Shown here piece after piece: positions 9,917-19,183 of a stretch of DNA of 64,000 bases. The translations under genes were made by a program, and so were the position numbers. This stretch comes from Photobacterium halotolerans DSM 18316. GTDB lineage: Bacteria > Pseudomonadota > Gammaproteobacteria > Enterobacterales > Vibrionaceae. The notes under the pieces were generated by a model, which made no database searches, was not told the DNA's origin, and saw nothing but the letters and a program-made list of their open reading frames with translations. Every line of letters begins with the position of its first letter. Position 1 is the stretch's first letter. The DNA lies in assembly GCF_000425165.1 (NCBI RefSeq), contig NZ_KE384319.1, positions 800,216-864,215 on the forward strand. The letters are read 5' to 3'.

Positions 9917-10822
9917 TCACTCTTGCGCCTTGACTGCCGTCTGAATCTGGGGCTGGGTCACTATCTGCCGCACGCAATCCAGGATCAGAAAGAAAACTGC
10001 AATCCAGATGAAGATATAGGTCGGCCACTCTCCTTCGGCAATGCTTTCCCCCAGCAGCAAAGACACCACCACCAGCAATACAGGCTCCACGTAGCTCAAT
10101 AATCCGAACAGGCTGAAACTCAGCAGTCTGCTCGCCACAATGTAGCTGCCGACCGCAAAAGCACTGATAATGCCCAGCCCCGTAATGAGCCAGCTGAGGT
10201 GAGGATGCAAAGCAAAAACGCTCAGGCTTTCATGCTCGACAAATAACCACCAGATGGCCGGCGGGATCATGATAGCCATATCAAACCACAGGCCGCCCAG
10301 ACTGTCTGTGCCGAGTTTACGCCGCAGCATAAAATAGCCGGGGTATCCTATCGCCACCACCAGTGTTTCCCAGTACAGACCTCCCGAAAGCCAAAGCTTG
10401 TGGGCAACGCCGACCGCCGCAAAGGCCACCGCGATTTTTTGCAGCCCGCTCAGTCTGTCCTGATAAACCAAACGGCCCAGCACTACCATCACCAGCGGCA
10501 TCATGAAATAGCCCAGAGAAACCGGCAGCGCACGGCCGTTGATCGGCGCCCACATGAACAGCCAGAACTGGACGCCCAGTAACAATGCCGACAAAGGCAA
10601 CCCCAGCCATAGCAGGGGACGCTGACGGACTGCAGACACAATGGCCATCACTTGCGGCCATGCTTTACTGAGCAGCAGAAAAGCAGTGAGAAACGGTAAG
10701 GTCATTAACAGCCGCCAGCTAAAGATGGCTTCGCCATTGAGCGGTGCCAGCAGGGTCGAGTAGTAATACAGCGCCCCGAACAGACACGACGACATCACTG
10801 ACAGAAAAACGCCTTTACCCAC
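9917..10822 (-). CDS. EamA/RarD-family DMT permease
   Basis: A 301-residue protein with ten predicted TM helices in two EamA repeats (about 1-135 and 145-290). Similarity is to the RarD-type branch (start MGKGVFLSVMSSCLFGALYYY; also SYVEPVLLVVVSLLLGE). It is an inner-membrane drug/metabolite exporter or importer of unknown substrate. It stands alone between convergent yiaV and the ABC exporter genes. Confidence 0.8.
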   Translation of the reverse strand: MGKGVFLSVMSSCLFGALYYYSTLLAPLNGEAIFSWRLLMTLPFLTAFLLLSKAWPQVMAIVSAVRQRPLLWLGLPLSALLLGVQFWLFMWAPINGRALPVSLGYFMMPLVMVVLGRLVYQDRLSGLQKIAVAFAAVGVAHKLWLSGGLYWETLVVAIGYPGYFMLRRKLGTDSLGGLWFDMAIMIPPAIWWLFVEHESLSVFALHPHLSWLITGLGIISAFAVGSYIVASRLLSFSLFGLLSYVEPVLLVVVSLLLGESIAEGEWPTYIFIWIAVFFLILDCVRQIVTQPQIQTAVKAQE

Positions 10823-10950
10823 ATTACACCCCTGACATCCGATCCATTTGGCGACAAGCTTAAACGCACAGGATGATATCAGCCCGCTGTCGCCAATGGC
10901 GATGTAAATTTCCGTCAGGGATGCAGGACGTTATGAAGATGGGATCCGGG

Positions 10951-12075
10951 TCAGTCCAGCGTTTTCTTAAATCGCCAGGAAGCTAACAGCAACCCGAGCA
11001 CAGTAAAACCCAGCAGCCAGAGTGCATCTTTCCACAGCACTGCCACATCGGCGCCGCGCAGCACTATGCCCCGTATCATGCGCATAAAATGGGTCGCAGG
11101 CAGGACTTCTGCAATCCATTGGGCCACCACAGGCATACCTTCATACGGGAACATAAAACCGGACAGCAAGATGGAAGGTAACAGAATAAACACCGTCATC
11201 TGCATGGCTTGCAGCTGAGTCTGTGCAATTGTCGAGATCACCAGCCCCAGGGTCAGGCTGGCAGCAATAAACAGCAGAGTGCCGAACAGAATCTGGCTGA
11301 TCGGGCCATTAATGGGCACCGCAAAAATGTAATGGCCCAACCCCAGAATAATCACCACCTGAATCAGACCAATGGCGATATAAGGCGCGATCTTTGCCAG
11401 CATCAGTTCAAGGGAATGCACCGGGGTGGTGATCAACAACTCCAGATTGCCCCTTTCCCGCTCGCGGACTATCGCCGCAGAGGTGAACAGTATCATGGTC
11501 ATGGTGAGTATGACGCCGAGCAAACCCGGCACAATATTGACCGCCGTTCGCCGCTCCGGGTTAAAGTACAGCGCAACTTCAAAGGTCGGCGTCATCACAC
11601 TCGACTGCTGCGCTTTGTAATCCGAGACCAGATTATCAACCGGCATATTCTGTAATTGCAGCAAGGCGGAGCTGACCATAGTATCAGAGCCGTCCACCAG
11701 CCATTGCCCGGCTTTTCTGTGCTGTGCCAGCCGCTGGTCCAGATCCCTTGGCAGAACCAGCACACCCCGTACGGTCCCGGCAGTAATGGCTTGCTCGCCT
11801 TCCCTGGGGGTGGCGTAGGTAGCCACCACGGTGACCACCTGAGTGGCTTTCACCGCTTCGGTAATGATCCGGCCATACTGAGACTGGCTCTGATCCACAA
11901 TCGCCACGGGAATATTGCGTACATCCGTATTGATGGCAAAGCCAAACAACAATAGCTGTATCAGCGGGATCATCACTACCATGCCGAAGGTAATTCTGTC
12001 GCGGGACAGCTGGCGAAACTCTTTCATCAGAATCGCTTTCATTCTGATCAGGCTGGACGATACGGCATTCATCAT
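10951..12075 (-). CDS. ABC-2 type export permease
   Basis: A 374-residue permease of the YhhJ/YbhR family. One N-terminal TM (about 30-50) is followed by a large periplasmic domain (about 55-185) and five TM helices. It overlaps the ATPase gene by 4 bp (ATGA type). With the ATPase and HlyD protein it forms a three-gene exporter operon transcribed leftward. E. coli ybhGFSR uses two permeases; only one is present here, so it presumably homodimerises. Confidence 0.85.
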   Translation of the reverse strand: MMNAVSSSLIRMKAILMKEFRQLSRDRITFGMVVMIPLIQLLLFGFAINTDVRNIPVAIVDQSQSQYGRIITEAVKATQVVTVVATYATPREGEQAITAGTVRGVLVLPRDLDQRLAQHRKAGQWLVDGSDTMVSSALLQLQNMPVDNLVSDYKAQQSSVMTPTFEVALYFNPERRTAVNIVPGLLGVILTMTMILFTSAAIVRERERGNLELLITTPVHSLELMLAKIAPYIAIGLIQVVIILGLGHYIFAVPINGPISQILFGTLLFIAASLTLGLVISTIAQTQLQAMQMTVFILLPSILLSGFMFPYEGMPVVAQWIAEVLPATHFMRMIRGIVLRGADVAVLWKDALWLLGFTVLGLLLASWRFKKTLD

Positions 12076-12992
12076 TTGCTCCCTGTGCTGGTGACAAAAA
12101 CGTCTTCCAGACTGGGACGAACCACATCCAGCTCGGCCTGAGCCAGTGCCGGTAGCTGACGTTTCAGCCAGGCCACTGGGTCAGATTCTTCGGCACGCAC
12201 CAAAACACGCAGACGAATACCTAACTGCGCGGCAGACACCACGGCCGGTATAACCAGCAACCTCTCTTTGATCTGCCTGAGTCCCGGCGCTTTGATTTCA
12301 ACCACACTGACCCCCATCTGCTTCATCAGGGTATCAGGCGGGCCGTCGGCTTTGATTTCACCGGCTTCCATAATCGCCAGCCCATGGCAGCGCTCGGCTT
12401 CATCCATGTAATGGGTGGTCACCAGAATGGTGGTGCCTGAGTCAGACAAATCAAAAAGCTGCTCCCAGAAATCACGCCGCGACTGGGGATCCACCGCCGA
12501 GGTCGGTTCGTCCAGAAACAGTAAATCGGGTTTGTGCATCACAGCCGCCGCCAGGGCGAGCCGCTGTTTCTGCCCGCCGCTCATGCTGCCAACCCGTTGT
12601 TTCATCAGTTCATTAAGGTTATAAATGCTGCCGAGCTCTGCCACCCTGGGTTTCAGCTCCCGGCCTGGCAAACCATAAATCTGGCCGATAAAGTGCAGGT
12701 TTTCTCTGACTGATAAATCTTCATACAAGGAAAACTTCTGCGTCATGTAGCCAATTTTCATCCGCAGTGCTTCCGCCTGTTCGGGAATGCGCAGGCCAAG
12801 CACTTCAATCTCTCCCTCACTGGGGCTCAGCAATCCGGTTAACATACGCAGCGTGGTGGATTTACCGCAGCCATTCGGCCCCAGAAAGCCGTAGATGTGG
12901 CCCCTGGGGACTTGCAGGTTCAGCTTGTTCACTGCGGTGAAATCGCCGAACCGCCGCGTCAGGCCAGTGGCCTTGATTGCCAGCTCACTCAA
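12072..12992 (-). CDS. ABC exporter ATP-binding protein
   Basis: A 306-residue ATPase if it starts at TTG 12992, where the start overlaps the upstream HlyD stop as TTGAGTGA. The longer frame to 13091 reads through the HlyD coding region and is less likely. Walker A is GPNGCGKST, signature MSGGQKQR, Walker B LLFLDEPTS, with the H-loop in TTHYMDEAERC. The C-terminal ~80 residues form a small alpha/beta domain typical of YbhF-like subunits. It energises the ABC-2 permease. Confidence 0.85.
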   Translation of the reverse strand: MSELAIKATGLTRRFGDFTAVNKLNLQVPRGHIYGFLGPNGCGKSTTLRMLTGLLSPSEGEIEVLGLRIPEQAEALRMKIGYMTQKFSLYEDLSVRENLHFIGQIYGLPGRELKPRVAELGSIYNLNELMKQRVGSMSGGQKQRLALAAAVMHKPDLLFLDEPTSAVDPQSRRDFWEQLFDLSDSGTTILVTTHYMDEAERCHGLAIMEAGEIKADGPPDTLMKQMGVSVVEIKAPGLRQIKERLLVIPAVVSAAQLGIRLRVLVRAEESDPVAWLKRQLPALAQAELDVVRPSLEDVFVTSTGSK

Positions 12993-13941
12993 GGGGCATC
13001 TCCACCTGAACCGGTACGCCGGAAGGCAAAGACCCGGCATCCGACAAATCGAACTCGGCCAGGTAAACCAGCCGCGCCCTGTCATCTTCATTCAGTGCGT
13101 AATAAGGGGTAAAGGCCGGCTCAGTCGCTATCCAGCGCAAAGTGCCTTCAAATGGTTCTGAAACGCCATCGACATACACCTTTGCCACACTGCCCGGCTG
13201 CAAGGCAACCCGGTAAGGCTCAGGGACATACACTCTGGCGTAAGGCTGGCTGCTGGCCTGAATGACAGCGACAACGGCGCTCATGGGCACTCGCTCGCCC
13301 AGGTTATACGGCAGGCTGTCCAAAATGCCGTCGCGGGTCGCCACCACAGTCAAATCATTAAAAATCTGCTGCTGCAGAGCCACATTGGCTGTTGCCGCTT
13401 CCAGCGCCGCCTGCGCCTGCTGAATATCTTCAATTCTTTCGCCCCGGGTCAGCTTGGTGAAATTCTCCCGCGCCTCGGCCACCTGAGCCCTGGCACTGTC
13501 ACGCTCGGCTTTTGCGGTATCCCGCTCGGCCACGCTGATCAGTTTCTGCCGCACCAGGCTCTCTCGGCGCAGATAGGTTTTTTCCGCATCGGTCAAACGG
13601 GCATTCGCCTGTTCAAGCTGCGCCTTAGCCGCGGCAATATCTTCCACCCGCTCGCCGTTAGTGAGCCGGAGCAGATACGCCGCCGCTCTGGCCTGCTCGG
13701 CTTTCACCTGCGCCAGGGTAGCGCCTTGCCGTGTAGTATCCAGCCGGACCAGCACTTCTCCGGCTTGCACTGGCTGACCTTCGGCTACCGGCATATCGCG
13801 GATAATTTCATTCGCCGTCGCCGTCAACGTAATGCGATCGCGCTCCAGAGTGCCCAGTGCCAGTGAAGACGGACGGTTGTCGCACCCGACCAGTAACAAG
13901 AGAGTCAGCACCATAAATTGCAATGACCCGGCAGATTTCAT
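12985..13941 (-). CDS. HlyD-family adaptor lipoprotein of the ABC exporter
   Basis: A 318-residue protein with a lipobox LLVGC (Cys20), so probably a lipoprotein, followed by the lipoyl half-motif (GEVLVRLD), a long heptad-rich hairpin (about 70-210) and a beta-barrel domain. The coiled coil contains duplicated segments TNGERVEDI and TRGERIEDI. This is the first gene of the adaptor-ATPase-permease operon. Its likely role is linking the exporter to a TolC-type channel; the cargo is unknown. Confidence 0.85.
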   Translation of the reverse strand: MKSAGSLQFMVLTLLLLVGCDNRPSSLALGTLERDRITLTATANEIIRDMPVAEGQPVQAGEVLVRLDTTRQGATLAQVKAEQARAAAYLLRLTNGERVEDIAAAKAQLEQANARLTDAEKTYLRRESLVRQKLISVAERDTAKAERDSARAQVAEARENFTKLTRGERIEDIQQAQAALEAATANVALQQQIFNDLTVVATRDGILDSLPYNLGERVPMSAVVAVIQASSQPYARVYVPEPYRVALQPGSVAKVYVDGVSEPFEGTLRWIATEPAFTPYYALNEDDRARLVYLAEFDLSDAGSLPSGVPVQVEMPLE

Positions 13942-14166
13942 TTAACGCCACTCCAAAACTGACTGTAAGCTAAACCTAGCTAAGATGAGGTAAAATTCAA
14001 TGCGTTAGCGCAAGCATGCCGTAATTTATTGCTCATTACTGCTGCGTGTTTCTCACTTCACAACAGATGTGGAATATGCGCAAAAGGCATTGATCACGAT
14101 CCAATACTGACAGCCAGCTCATCACTCCCCCTTGTACTGCCAACAAAAGCCATTAGAATGACGCGC

Positions 14167-14187
14167 AATGAAAAGCACTTCATTATC
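14167..14187 (+). promoter_or_regulatory. Possible Fur box upstream of the siderophore-binding protein
   Basis: AATGA and TTCATTATC flank a 7-bp centre about 45 bp before the ATG at 14229. The right half matches the Fur consensus (CATTATC) and the left half is degraded. It is plausible because the downstream gene is an iron-siderophore binding protein. Confidence 0.35.
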
Positions 14188-14228
14188 AAGTAAAAGCAAA
14201 ATTTTTCTCTGACTTTTAAGGGAGTACC

Positions 14229-15194
14229 ATGTCACTGTTGGGATATTTGCGCTGGATGACCTTTTCTCTTTTCCTTTTCACCAGCCCCACAGCTTTTTCC
14301 ACTACCATCACCGACAGTCTTGGGAACCCGTTTACCCTGGACACTCCACCTCAACGCATTGTCACGCTGGAATACGCCTTCGCTGATGCCCTGGCCGCCA
14401 TTGATATCAGCCCTGTGGGTATTGCCGATGATAATGATCCGCTCAATCTGCACCCTGCGGTATTGGCGAAACTGGAGGGATGGGTATCGGTTGGTGACAG
14501 AGCGACCCCCGATCTTGAACAGATCGCGGCGCTGAAACCGGATTTGATTATCGCCGATGTGAACCGGCATCAGGCGATGTATGCCGCACTCAGCCAGATA
14601 GCCCCGACCGTACTGCTGGCATCCCGCGGTGAAACCTATCAGGAGAACCTTGACGTTACCCTGAAGATTGGCGATATCGCAGGCCATCCGGAGCTCATGC
14701 AGGCACGGCTCCTGCAACACAAAAACATTATGCAGGGCGCGGCGGACGCGCTCAGCCGCTTTCACGGCCACAGCGTGCTTTTCGCTGTGGCATCCGAAAA
14801 TGGCTTATATGCTTATTCCGGGGCCGCCTACCCTGGCGGCGTATTGAAAGCCCTCAAACTGACGGTGCCCGAGAAAGTCGGCGAAGAAGACAGAGCGCTG
14901 AGACAGCTGACTTTTGACGATATCGCCAGCATGGATCCCGATATTCTGCTTTCCGGCAACATGGCGCCTGACAGTATTCTTGCTCAGTGGCAGCAGCAGC
15001 CAGCCTGGCAAACGCTGAAGGCCGTGTCCAGCGGGCAGCTCATTGGTGTCGACGGCAATCACTGGGCCAACTGCCGCGGCATGCTGGCTTCTGAAGCCAT
15101 GGCAGACACTCTGCAGCACGCCTTGGCGGTGACGCCAGCGCCGCCATCCGAAGTCTTACCAAGTGAGCGGGATCTCGGCATAGAGCCGGAATAA
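14229..15194 (+). CDS. Periplasmic iron-siderophore binding protein (FecB/FhuD type)
   Basis: A 321-residue class-III substrate-binding protein with a signal peptide (about 1-24, AFS-TT). It shows TITDSLGNPFTLDTPPQRIVTLEYAFADAL and LKPDLIIADVNRH, the standard ferric-siderophore/B12 binding-protein pattern, with a long helix linking the two lobes. No permease or ATPase genes lie next to it, so it may serve a transporter encoded elsewhere. RBS AAGGGAG precedes the ATG. Its last ~13 codons overlap, on the other strand, the end of a degraded outer-membrane barrel gene, possibly the former receptor. Confidence 0.85.
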   Translation: MSLLGYLRWMTFSLFLFTSPTAFSTTITDSLGNPFTLDTPPQRIVTLEYAFADALAAIDISPVGIADDNDPLNLHPAVLAKLEGWVSVGDRATPDLEQIAALKPDLIIADVNRHQAMYAALSQIAPTVLLASRGETYQENLDVTLKIGDIAGHPELMQARLLQHKNIMQGAADALSRFHGHSVLFAVASENGLYAYSGAAYPGGVLKALKLTVPEKVGEEDRALRQLTFDDIASMDPDILLSGNMAPDSILAQWQQQPAWQTLKAVSSGQLIGVDGNHWANCRGMLASEAMADTLQHALAVTPAPPSEVLPSERDLGIEPE

Positions 15195-15540
15195 GACATT
15201 CTCGTCCCAGGGCAGGATCGGCGCTTTACCCTGGACACGGTAAGGCGCCAGATTATAGCGGGTGTATGACACCGACACATTCAGGCTGTTCATAACGGGA
15301 TGAACAACCGGATAGTGGATCGCCAGAAAGAGTTGATTTTCCAGCCAGTTATCCTGATCACATCACTGCTGCCAGTCCCCGCCCAGCTGAGTGCCGTCTT
15401 ATGCCCGATACCTGTCATTAGCCTGCATACCAGCGACACAATATTGACAGTGCAGAGGCTTACTGGCGATTCGGTCGTTGCAATAGTTAGCCATAGGGGA
15501 AATACCCGTTATCAGGGAAAATACCAGGCATCAGATAAAT
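15156..15540 (-). pseudogene. Decayed outer-membrane beta-barrel gene, C-terminal remnant
   Basis: On the minus strand, 15362 down to a TAA at 15156 encodes about 68 residues that look like the end of an outer-membrane barrel. Alternating aromatic strands include NQLFLAIHYPVVHP, VSVSYTRYNLAPYR and a final strand ending in Trp (FRLYAEIPLTW). Upstream in the same frame similar text (ANDRYRA, DGTQLGGDWQQ) is interrupted by stop codons at about 15365 and 15400, and no start is preserved. The shape is a receptor or porin reduced to its C-terminus. The exact family was not identified. Confidence 0.5.
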
Positions 15541-15542
15541 AG

Positions 15543-16153
15543 CGGCAGAAGAAAACAGCCATTAGCACGTAGCACGACGTTAATTTCTGGTAATTTTTGC
15601 CTCCGCCTCATGACACACAGATTTAAATCACTATTTTCATTTCCCAGCAATATATTAGTTTCCGCTAAAACAGAATCAATAAAACCATTCAGCCATTGTT
15701 AATGGCAGCGTATCTTAAACCAATACCTTAAACCAATACCAAACACCTTTCGTTAGCATTCATACAAGATATCAACTGACGTTTCATTTGACTCATTTTC
15801 TTCATATTAACGGCATTCAGATAAAAATTATGCGCGAACGAAAATTAGATAGACTTTATTTTTTCATTTTGATAATTTCAATGACAGAATAAAAAACAGC
15901 GCTCAATACGCTGCAGCATCAACAAAGTAAAATAGAAACTCCTTTATTAGAGCAGGCAAATATACAGTTCCGGCGAATGGTTTCTTTATTTGTCGAAAAT
16001 AATTTTAATCAGATAGTTACAGTATTAGATAATAATAAATTAGCGGAAAGCTACTTTTTCACTTTCTTTACTTTTTAAAGGTATCCACCACGTTCGTGTA
16101 TTTCAGCAAAACCTCAAGATGCGTTAACACTCCTCTTTTATAAGGAAACCTTT
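15543..16153. other. AT-rich intergenic stretch without a convincing gene
   Basis: About 610 bp of AT-rich DNA. One short open stretch ends at the TAA at 16076-16078; it contains FRRMVSLFVENNF but has no good start or ribosome-binding site. There is a tandem CCAATACCTTAAA duplication near 15719. It probably holds the promoter of the secreted protein at 16154 plus remnant sequence. Confidence 0.4.
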
Positions 16154-17020
16154 ATGGCCAAATTTAAGCAATTAGCGCTCATCGCTTTACCCTTATTCAG
16201 CCTGACTCCGGTTGCTCACGCCTCATTGTATGGCGACTGTATTGACTCTGGTGAGGCGCTTGTCGATGCCCGGTTCGGAGGCTCCTACACCAAAGATGTG
16301 GATGATTCTTCCCAGGATCTGGCCTCTTCCACCATCAAAGGCTATCTGAACGTACAAGGCCGCAGCAGTTGCCTGCGTCTTGAAGGGGTGGCCGGTATTG
16401 ATGGCAAGTTACTGAATAATGATATTCAGGTGGCCTCTGTTACTGCGGGGGCCACAGCAACCAATACCGCGCAATTCGCCGTTGACGGGCGCGTCAATGT
16501 CATGGGGACCGATATCCTTTCTCAGGAATACACTATGTCCGCTGAAGAAGGGCCATCACTGAAGAAAGACCTGCCGATCCTGCCGATTCCGGATCTGGGC
16601 CTGTATGCGGGTATCCCGCTGGGACCTGTCATTCTGGATGTCGGTGTCGGTGTAAGAACCAAGCTCAACGTGGCACTGGAAGCGGGTTATGACAACCTGG
16701 CACTGACTGCCAAAGCCGTGCCCAGCGCCGATGTGACAGGATTCACTGAAGCCTCCGCCCGCATTTTGCTCAATAAAATCTCTCTCGGCGGTGAAGTGTC
16801 CATTATCTCGGATGATCTGGCCTTTGAAACCTATGGTCGCTGGGATGCGCCGCAAAACGGCTTTGCGTTTGGCTACGGCATTACCAACACCGCCAACCTG
16901 GCCGGTGGCAATATCTACGGCTCAGTGAACGATAAGTACAAACTGACCATCTATGAATGGCCTGGCTACACCTTTGAGAAAACGTTAGCGCAAGGAAACA
17001 CTTTCCTGCCCGTTCAGTAA
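16154..17020 (+). CDS. Secreted beta-rich protein of unknown function
   Basis: A 288-residue protein with a signal peptide (hydrophobic core 7-22, AHA-SL cleavage near 23). The mature chain is rich in alternating hydrophobic strands and Gly (VILDVGVGVRTKLNVALEAGYDN split by turns), with two Cys near each end of the first domain (C29 and C68 region), suggesting a disulfide. No family was recognised. It is separated by 51 bp from the vitellogenin-like gene, with a hairpin in the gap; shared secretion and adjacency suggest a functional pair. Confidence 0.7.
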   Translation: MAKFKQLALIALPLFSLTPVAHASLYGDCIDSGEALVDARFGGSYTKDVDDSSQDLASSTIKGYLNVQGRSSCLRLEGVAGIDGKLLNNDIQVASVTAGATATNTAQFAVDGRVNVMGTDILSQEYTMSAEEGPSLKKDLPILPIPDLGLYAGIPLGPVILDVGVGVRTKLNVALEAGYDNLALTAKAVPSADVTGFTEASARILLNKISLGGEVSIISDDLAFETYGRWDAPQNGFAFGYGITNTANLAGGNIYGSVNDKYKLTIYEWPGYTFEKTLAQGNTFLPVQ

Positions 17021-17034
17021 TCTCAGCGCCCTTC

Positions 17035-17059
17035 CTCCCCGCATCCAAAGTGCGGGGAG
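17035..17059 (+). terminator. Hairpin between the two secreted-protein genes
   Basis: Perfect 8-bp stem CTCCCCGC/GCGGGGAG with a 9-nt loop, 15 bp after the stop of the upstream gene and without a T-run. It may attenuate or process transcription into the downstream gene. Confidence 0.5.
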
Positions 17060-17071
17060 CATCTCTGTGTC

Positions 17072-19072
17072 ATGAGTCAATATTCTATGAAGAACAAATT
17101 ACTTTTTATTCTGCTGCTGGTCAGCTGCGTAGCCGCAGGCGCCGCGCTGTTTCGTCTTTCGGGATCGCCCGCTTCCGCCGTACCTGACCATGAATCCGCT
17201 TCTGCCTCAGCCCTGCCATCTGCCACGCAAACAAACCCGAACAGCAATACGCCGGCTTTTCAGGACACCGGCACGCCGTCTCCACACACTGACAACACCG
17301 CCTCCGAGACATTTGCCAAACACGTCTTTGCGCTGCAATACAGTGCCGATATCGCTTTTTCAGCCCCTGGCACTACCGTCGAGCAAACGATCCGTTTTGA
17401 TATCAGCGGCGACATGATCCAGTACCGGCAAATCCGCGATGATCACATCTATAAGCTGATCAGAATACCGTCACCGGACATTACAGCCGTGGTCAATCAG
17501 CAGGCCAATCCCGAGATTGTGGCGGCAATTCGTCAGCAGGTACAGGAAGGCGTAGAGTTCATCAGCTCCCCGGAAGGAGAGATCCTGGAAGTCTACCTGT
17601 CGCAGCCTCATCCGTCGCTGAAGTCCATGGAAACGATCGCCTTCATGATGCAGCACATTATTCCGGAAACGGTCAGCGGCAAGGCGCAATGGCAACGCTC
17701 CGAACAGGATTACAACGGCGAGTTCACCGCTTTCTACAGCCTGCAGCCGGACACAGCGCCGACGCCGGCAATCGACAGTTACGCCTTATTCAAGCGTCGT
17801 GAACTGGAAAAATCCGTCTATGATCAGGCGAGTGGAGATCAGGCCCGCGGACTGGCAAACCAGCTCAAGCCTGTCTACTCCTTCAGTCATCAGGCCCGCT
17901 GGGATCAACACAACCGAATGCTGCAATCGCTGTCTGTCGATGAAAGCGTCGAGCATCTGCTCAACGGCCAGCCGCTGGCAAGCAGTAACAACCGCTTGGT
18001 TCTGAACCTGACGTCATGGTCTGAGCACATCAGCCAGAGCGACCTCGCCCTGATCCAGGATGTCCAGTCACAGCGTCAGATTGAGTTAACCGCCGCTGAG
18101 GTGTTTCTCTCCACCGGGGGCAAAGCCAGACAAGGTGCCGGGGCGCAAGGAGAAGAGACTGCCGAACAGCAAAAGTCAGATCAGAACGCTCAGGGTATCA
18201 ACACTTCTGCGGAAGCCGCTTATCAGGAAATCAAAGATCTTTATGATGCCATGCTGTCTCTGGATGGTCTCGAGAGAGTCAAAGCAGAAAGTCAGCTGAG
18301 CGCCCTGCTGCAAAACTTTGCCCGCACCTATCCCGGCGATCTGGATCTGCTGACCGATGATCTGGCCAAATTTGGCACTCATGAGCCGGGATTCAGCCTG
18401 TATCTGAGTGCATTGAGTACGGTGGCCAGCCGCGCTTCACAGGACGCTATGCTGACCACGCTGAATGCCAGGATGCACGAGAATCAGGCAGCAGCCTCAA
18501 TCATGGCGTCGCTGGCGCTGTCGCCGCAGGGCAATACGCAAACCTTTGAACGCTTCTCCAATATGGTCGGCAACAGCCCGCTGGCGGCGTCGATGCCAGC
18601 CAATGTCGATCTGGCCAAAAGTGCCATGGTTCAGCGCATGGGCGTGGAAGACAGCGCCACGGCCAGCGCTTATGTCTCTGATCAATTACAGAATCTCAAG
18701 TCTGCAGCCGATACCTCGGCGACCCTTCATCACCTGACGGTGCTGGGCAATATGGGGCAATACCTGAGCTACGAGGATTTGCAAACCTATACCGAACAAT
18801 CCAATACCGACGTTCGTCAGCGGGCCACCCATGCCCTGCGCTTTGTTCCCGGCCCGGATGCCACCGATTATTTATTACAGACGCTCAAAGAGGACGCCAA
18901 TACCGCCACCCGCGAAGTGGCCGCCAATTCTCTCAGTTACCGCGCGCTGGACAACAGGACGCTGGATCAGCTCCGACAACAGATTGCGACTGAATCCAGC
19001 CAGCAGATAAAAGACAGATTGCAGGACATAGTCGATAAGTACGCGCACAATCAGACCGAAACAGCCCAGTAG
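17072..19072 (+). CDS. Exported protein resembling the vitellogenin/MTP lipid transfer family, HEAT repeats
   Basis: A 666-residue protein. A TM/signal segment is at 8-27, then a low-complexity Ser/Thr/Pro linker (30-80). Residues about 85-240 are beta-rich (LQYSADIAFSAPGTTVEQTI, FDISGDMIQYR) and end with text like the vitellogenin N-barrel (SPEGEILEVYL, then a helix, then SEQDYNGEFTAFY). The C-terminal ~300 residues are helical with HEAT-like units (HHLTVLGNMG, VRQRATHALRFV, TREVAANSLSYRAL). That order, barrel then alpha superhelix, is the large lipid transfer protein layout. Identification is by pattern only. ATG 17072 is used; 17087 is an alternative. A terminator follows at 19139. Confidence 0.6.
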   Translation: MSQYSMKNKLLFILLLVSCVAAGAALFRLSGSPASAVPDHESASASALPSATQTNPNSNTPAFQDTGTPSPHTDNTASETFAKHVFALQYSADIAFSAPGTTVEQTIRFDISGDMIQYRQIRDDHIYKLIRIPSPDITAVVNQQANPEIVAAIRQQVQEGVEFISSPEGEILEVYLSQPHPSLKSMETIAFMMQHIIPETVSGKAQWQRSEQDYNGEFTAFYSLQPDTAPTPAIDSYALFKRRELEKSVYDQASGDQARGLANQLKPVYSFSHQARWDQHNRMLQSLSVDESVEHLLNGQPLASSNNRLVLNLTSWSEHISQSDLALIQDVQSQRQIELTAAEVFLSTGGKARQGAGAQGEETAEQQKSDQNAQGINTSAEAAYQEIKDLYDAMLSLDGLERVKAESQLSALLQNFARTYPGDLDLLTDDLAKFGTHEPGFSLYLSALSTVASRASQDAMLTTLNARMHENQAAASIMASLALSPQGNTQTFERFSNMVGNSPLAASMPANVDLAKSAMVQRMGVEDSATASAYVSDQLQNLKSAADTSATLHHLTVLGNMGQYLSYEDLQTYTEQSNTDVRQRATHALRFVPGPDATDYLLQTLKEDANTATREVAANSLSYRALDNRTLDQLRQQIATESSQQIKDRLQDIVDKYAHNQTETAQ

Positions 19073-19138
19073 ATCACAATATCAGTCACTCCTGATATCA
19101 ATCGCTCTCGGTATCAATCAGAGAGTGACGGCCCCCAC

Positions 19139-19179
19139 AGCCTGTTGCCTGTAGCAGCAAAGCAACAGGCTTTTCTTTT
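19139..19179 (+). terminator. Rho-independent terminator
   Basis: Stem AGCCTGTTGC/GCAACAGGCT with a 13-nt loop, followed by TTTTCTTTT, 67 bp after the stop of the HEAT-repeat gene. The convergent arsR ends just beyond it. Confidence 0.85.
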
Positions 19180-19183
19180 GCCA

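Noticed and set aside
12993..13091. N-terminal extension of the ABC ATPase
   Set aside because: Reads through the end of the HlyD gene; a TTG start overlapping the HlyD stop gives the expected ATPase N-terminus.
15300..15542. 80-codon ORF on the plus strand
   Set aside because: It is the opposite-strand shadow of the decayed outer-membrane barrel gene and has no coding-like features.
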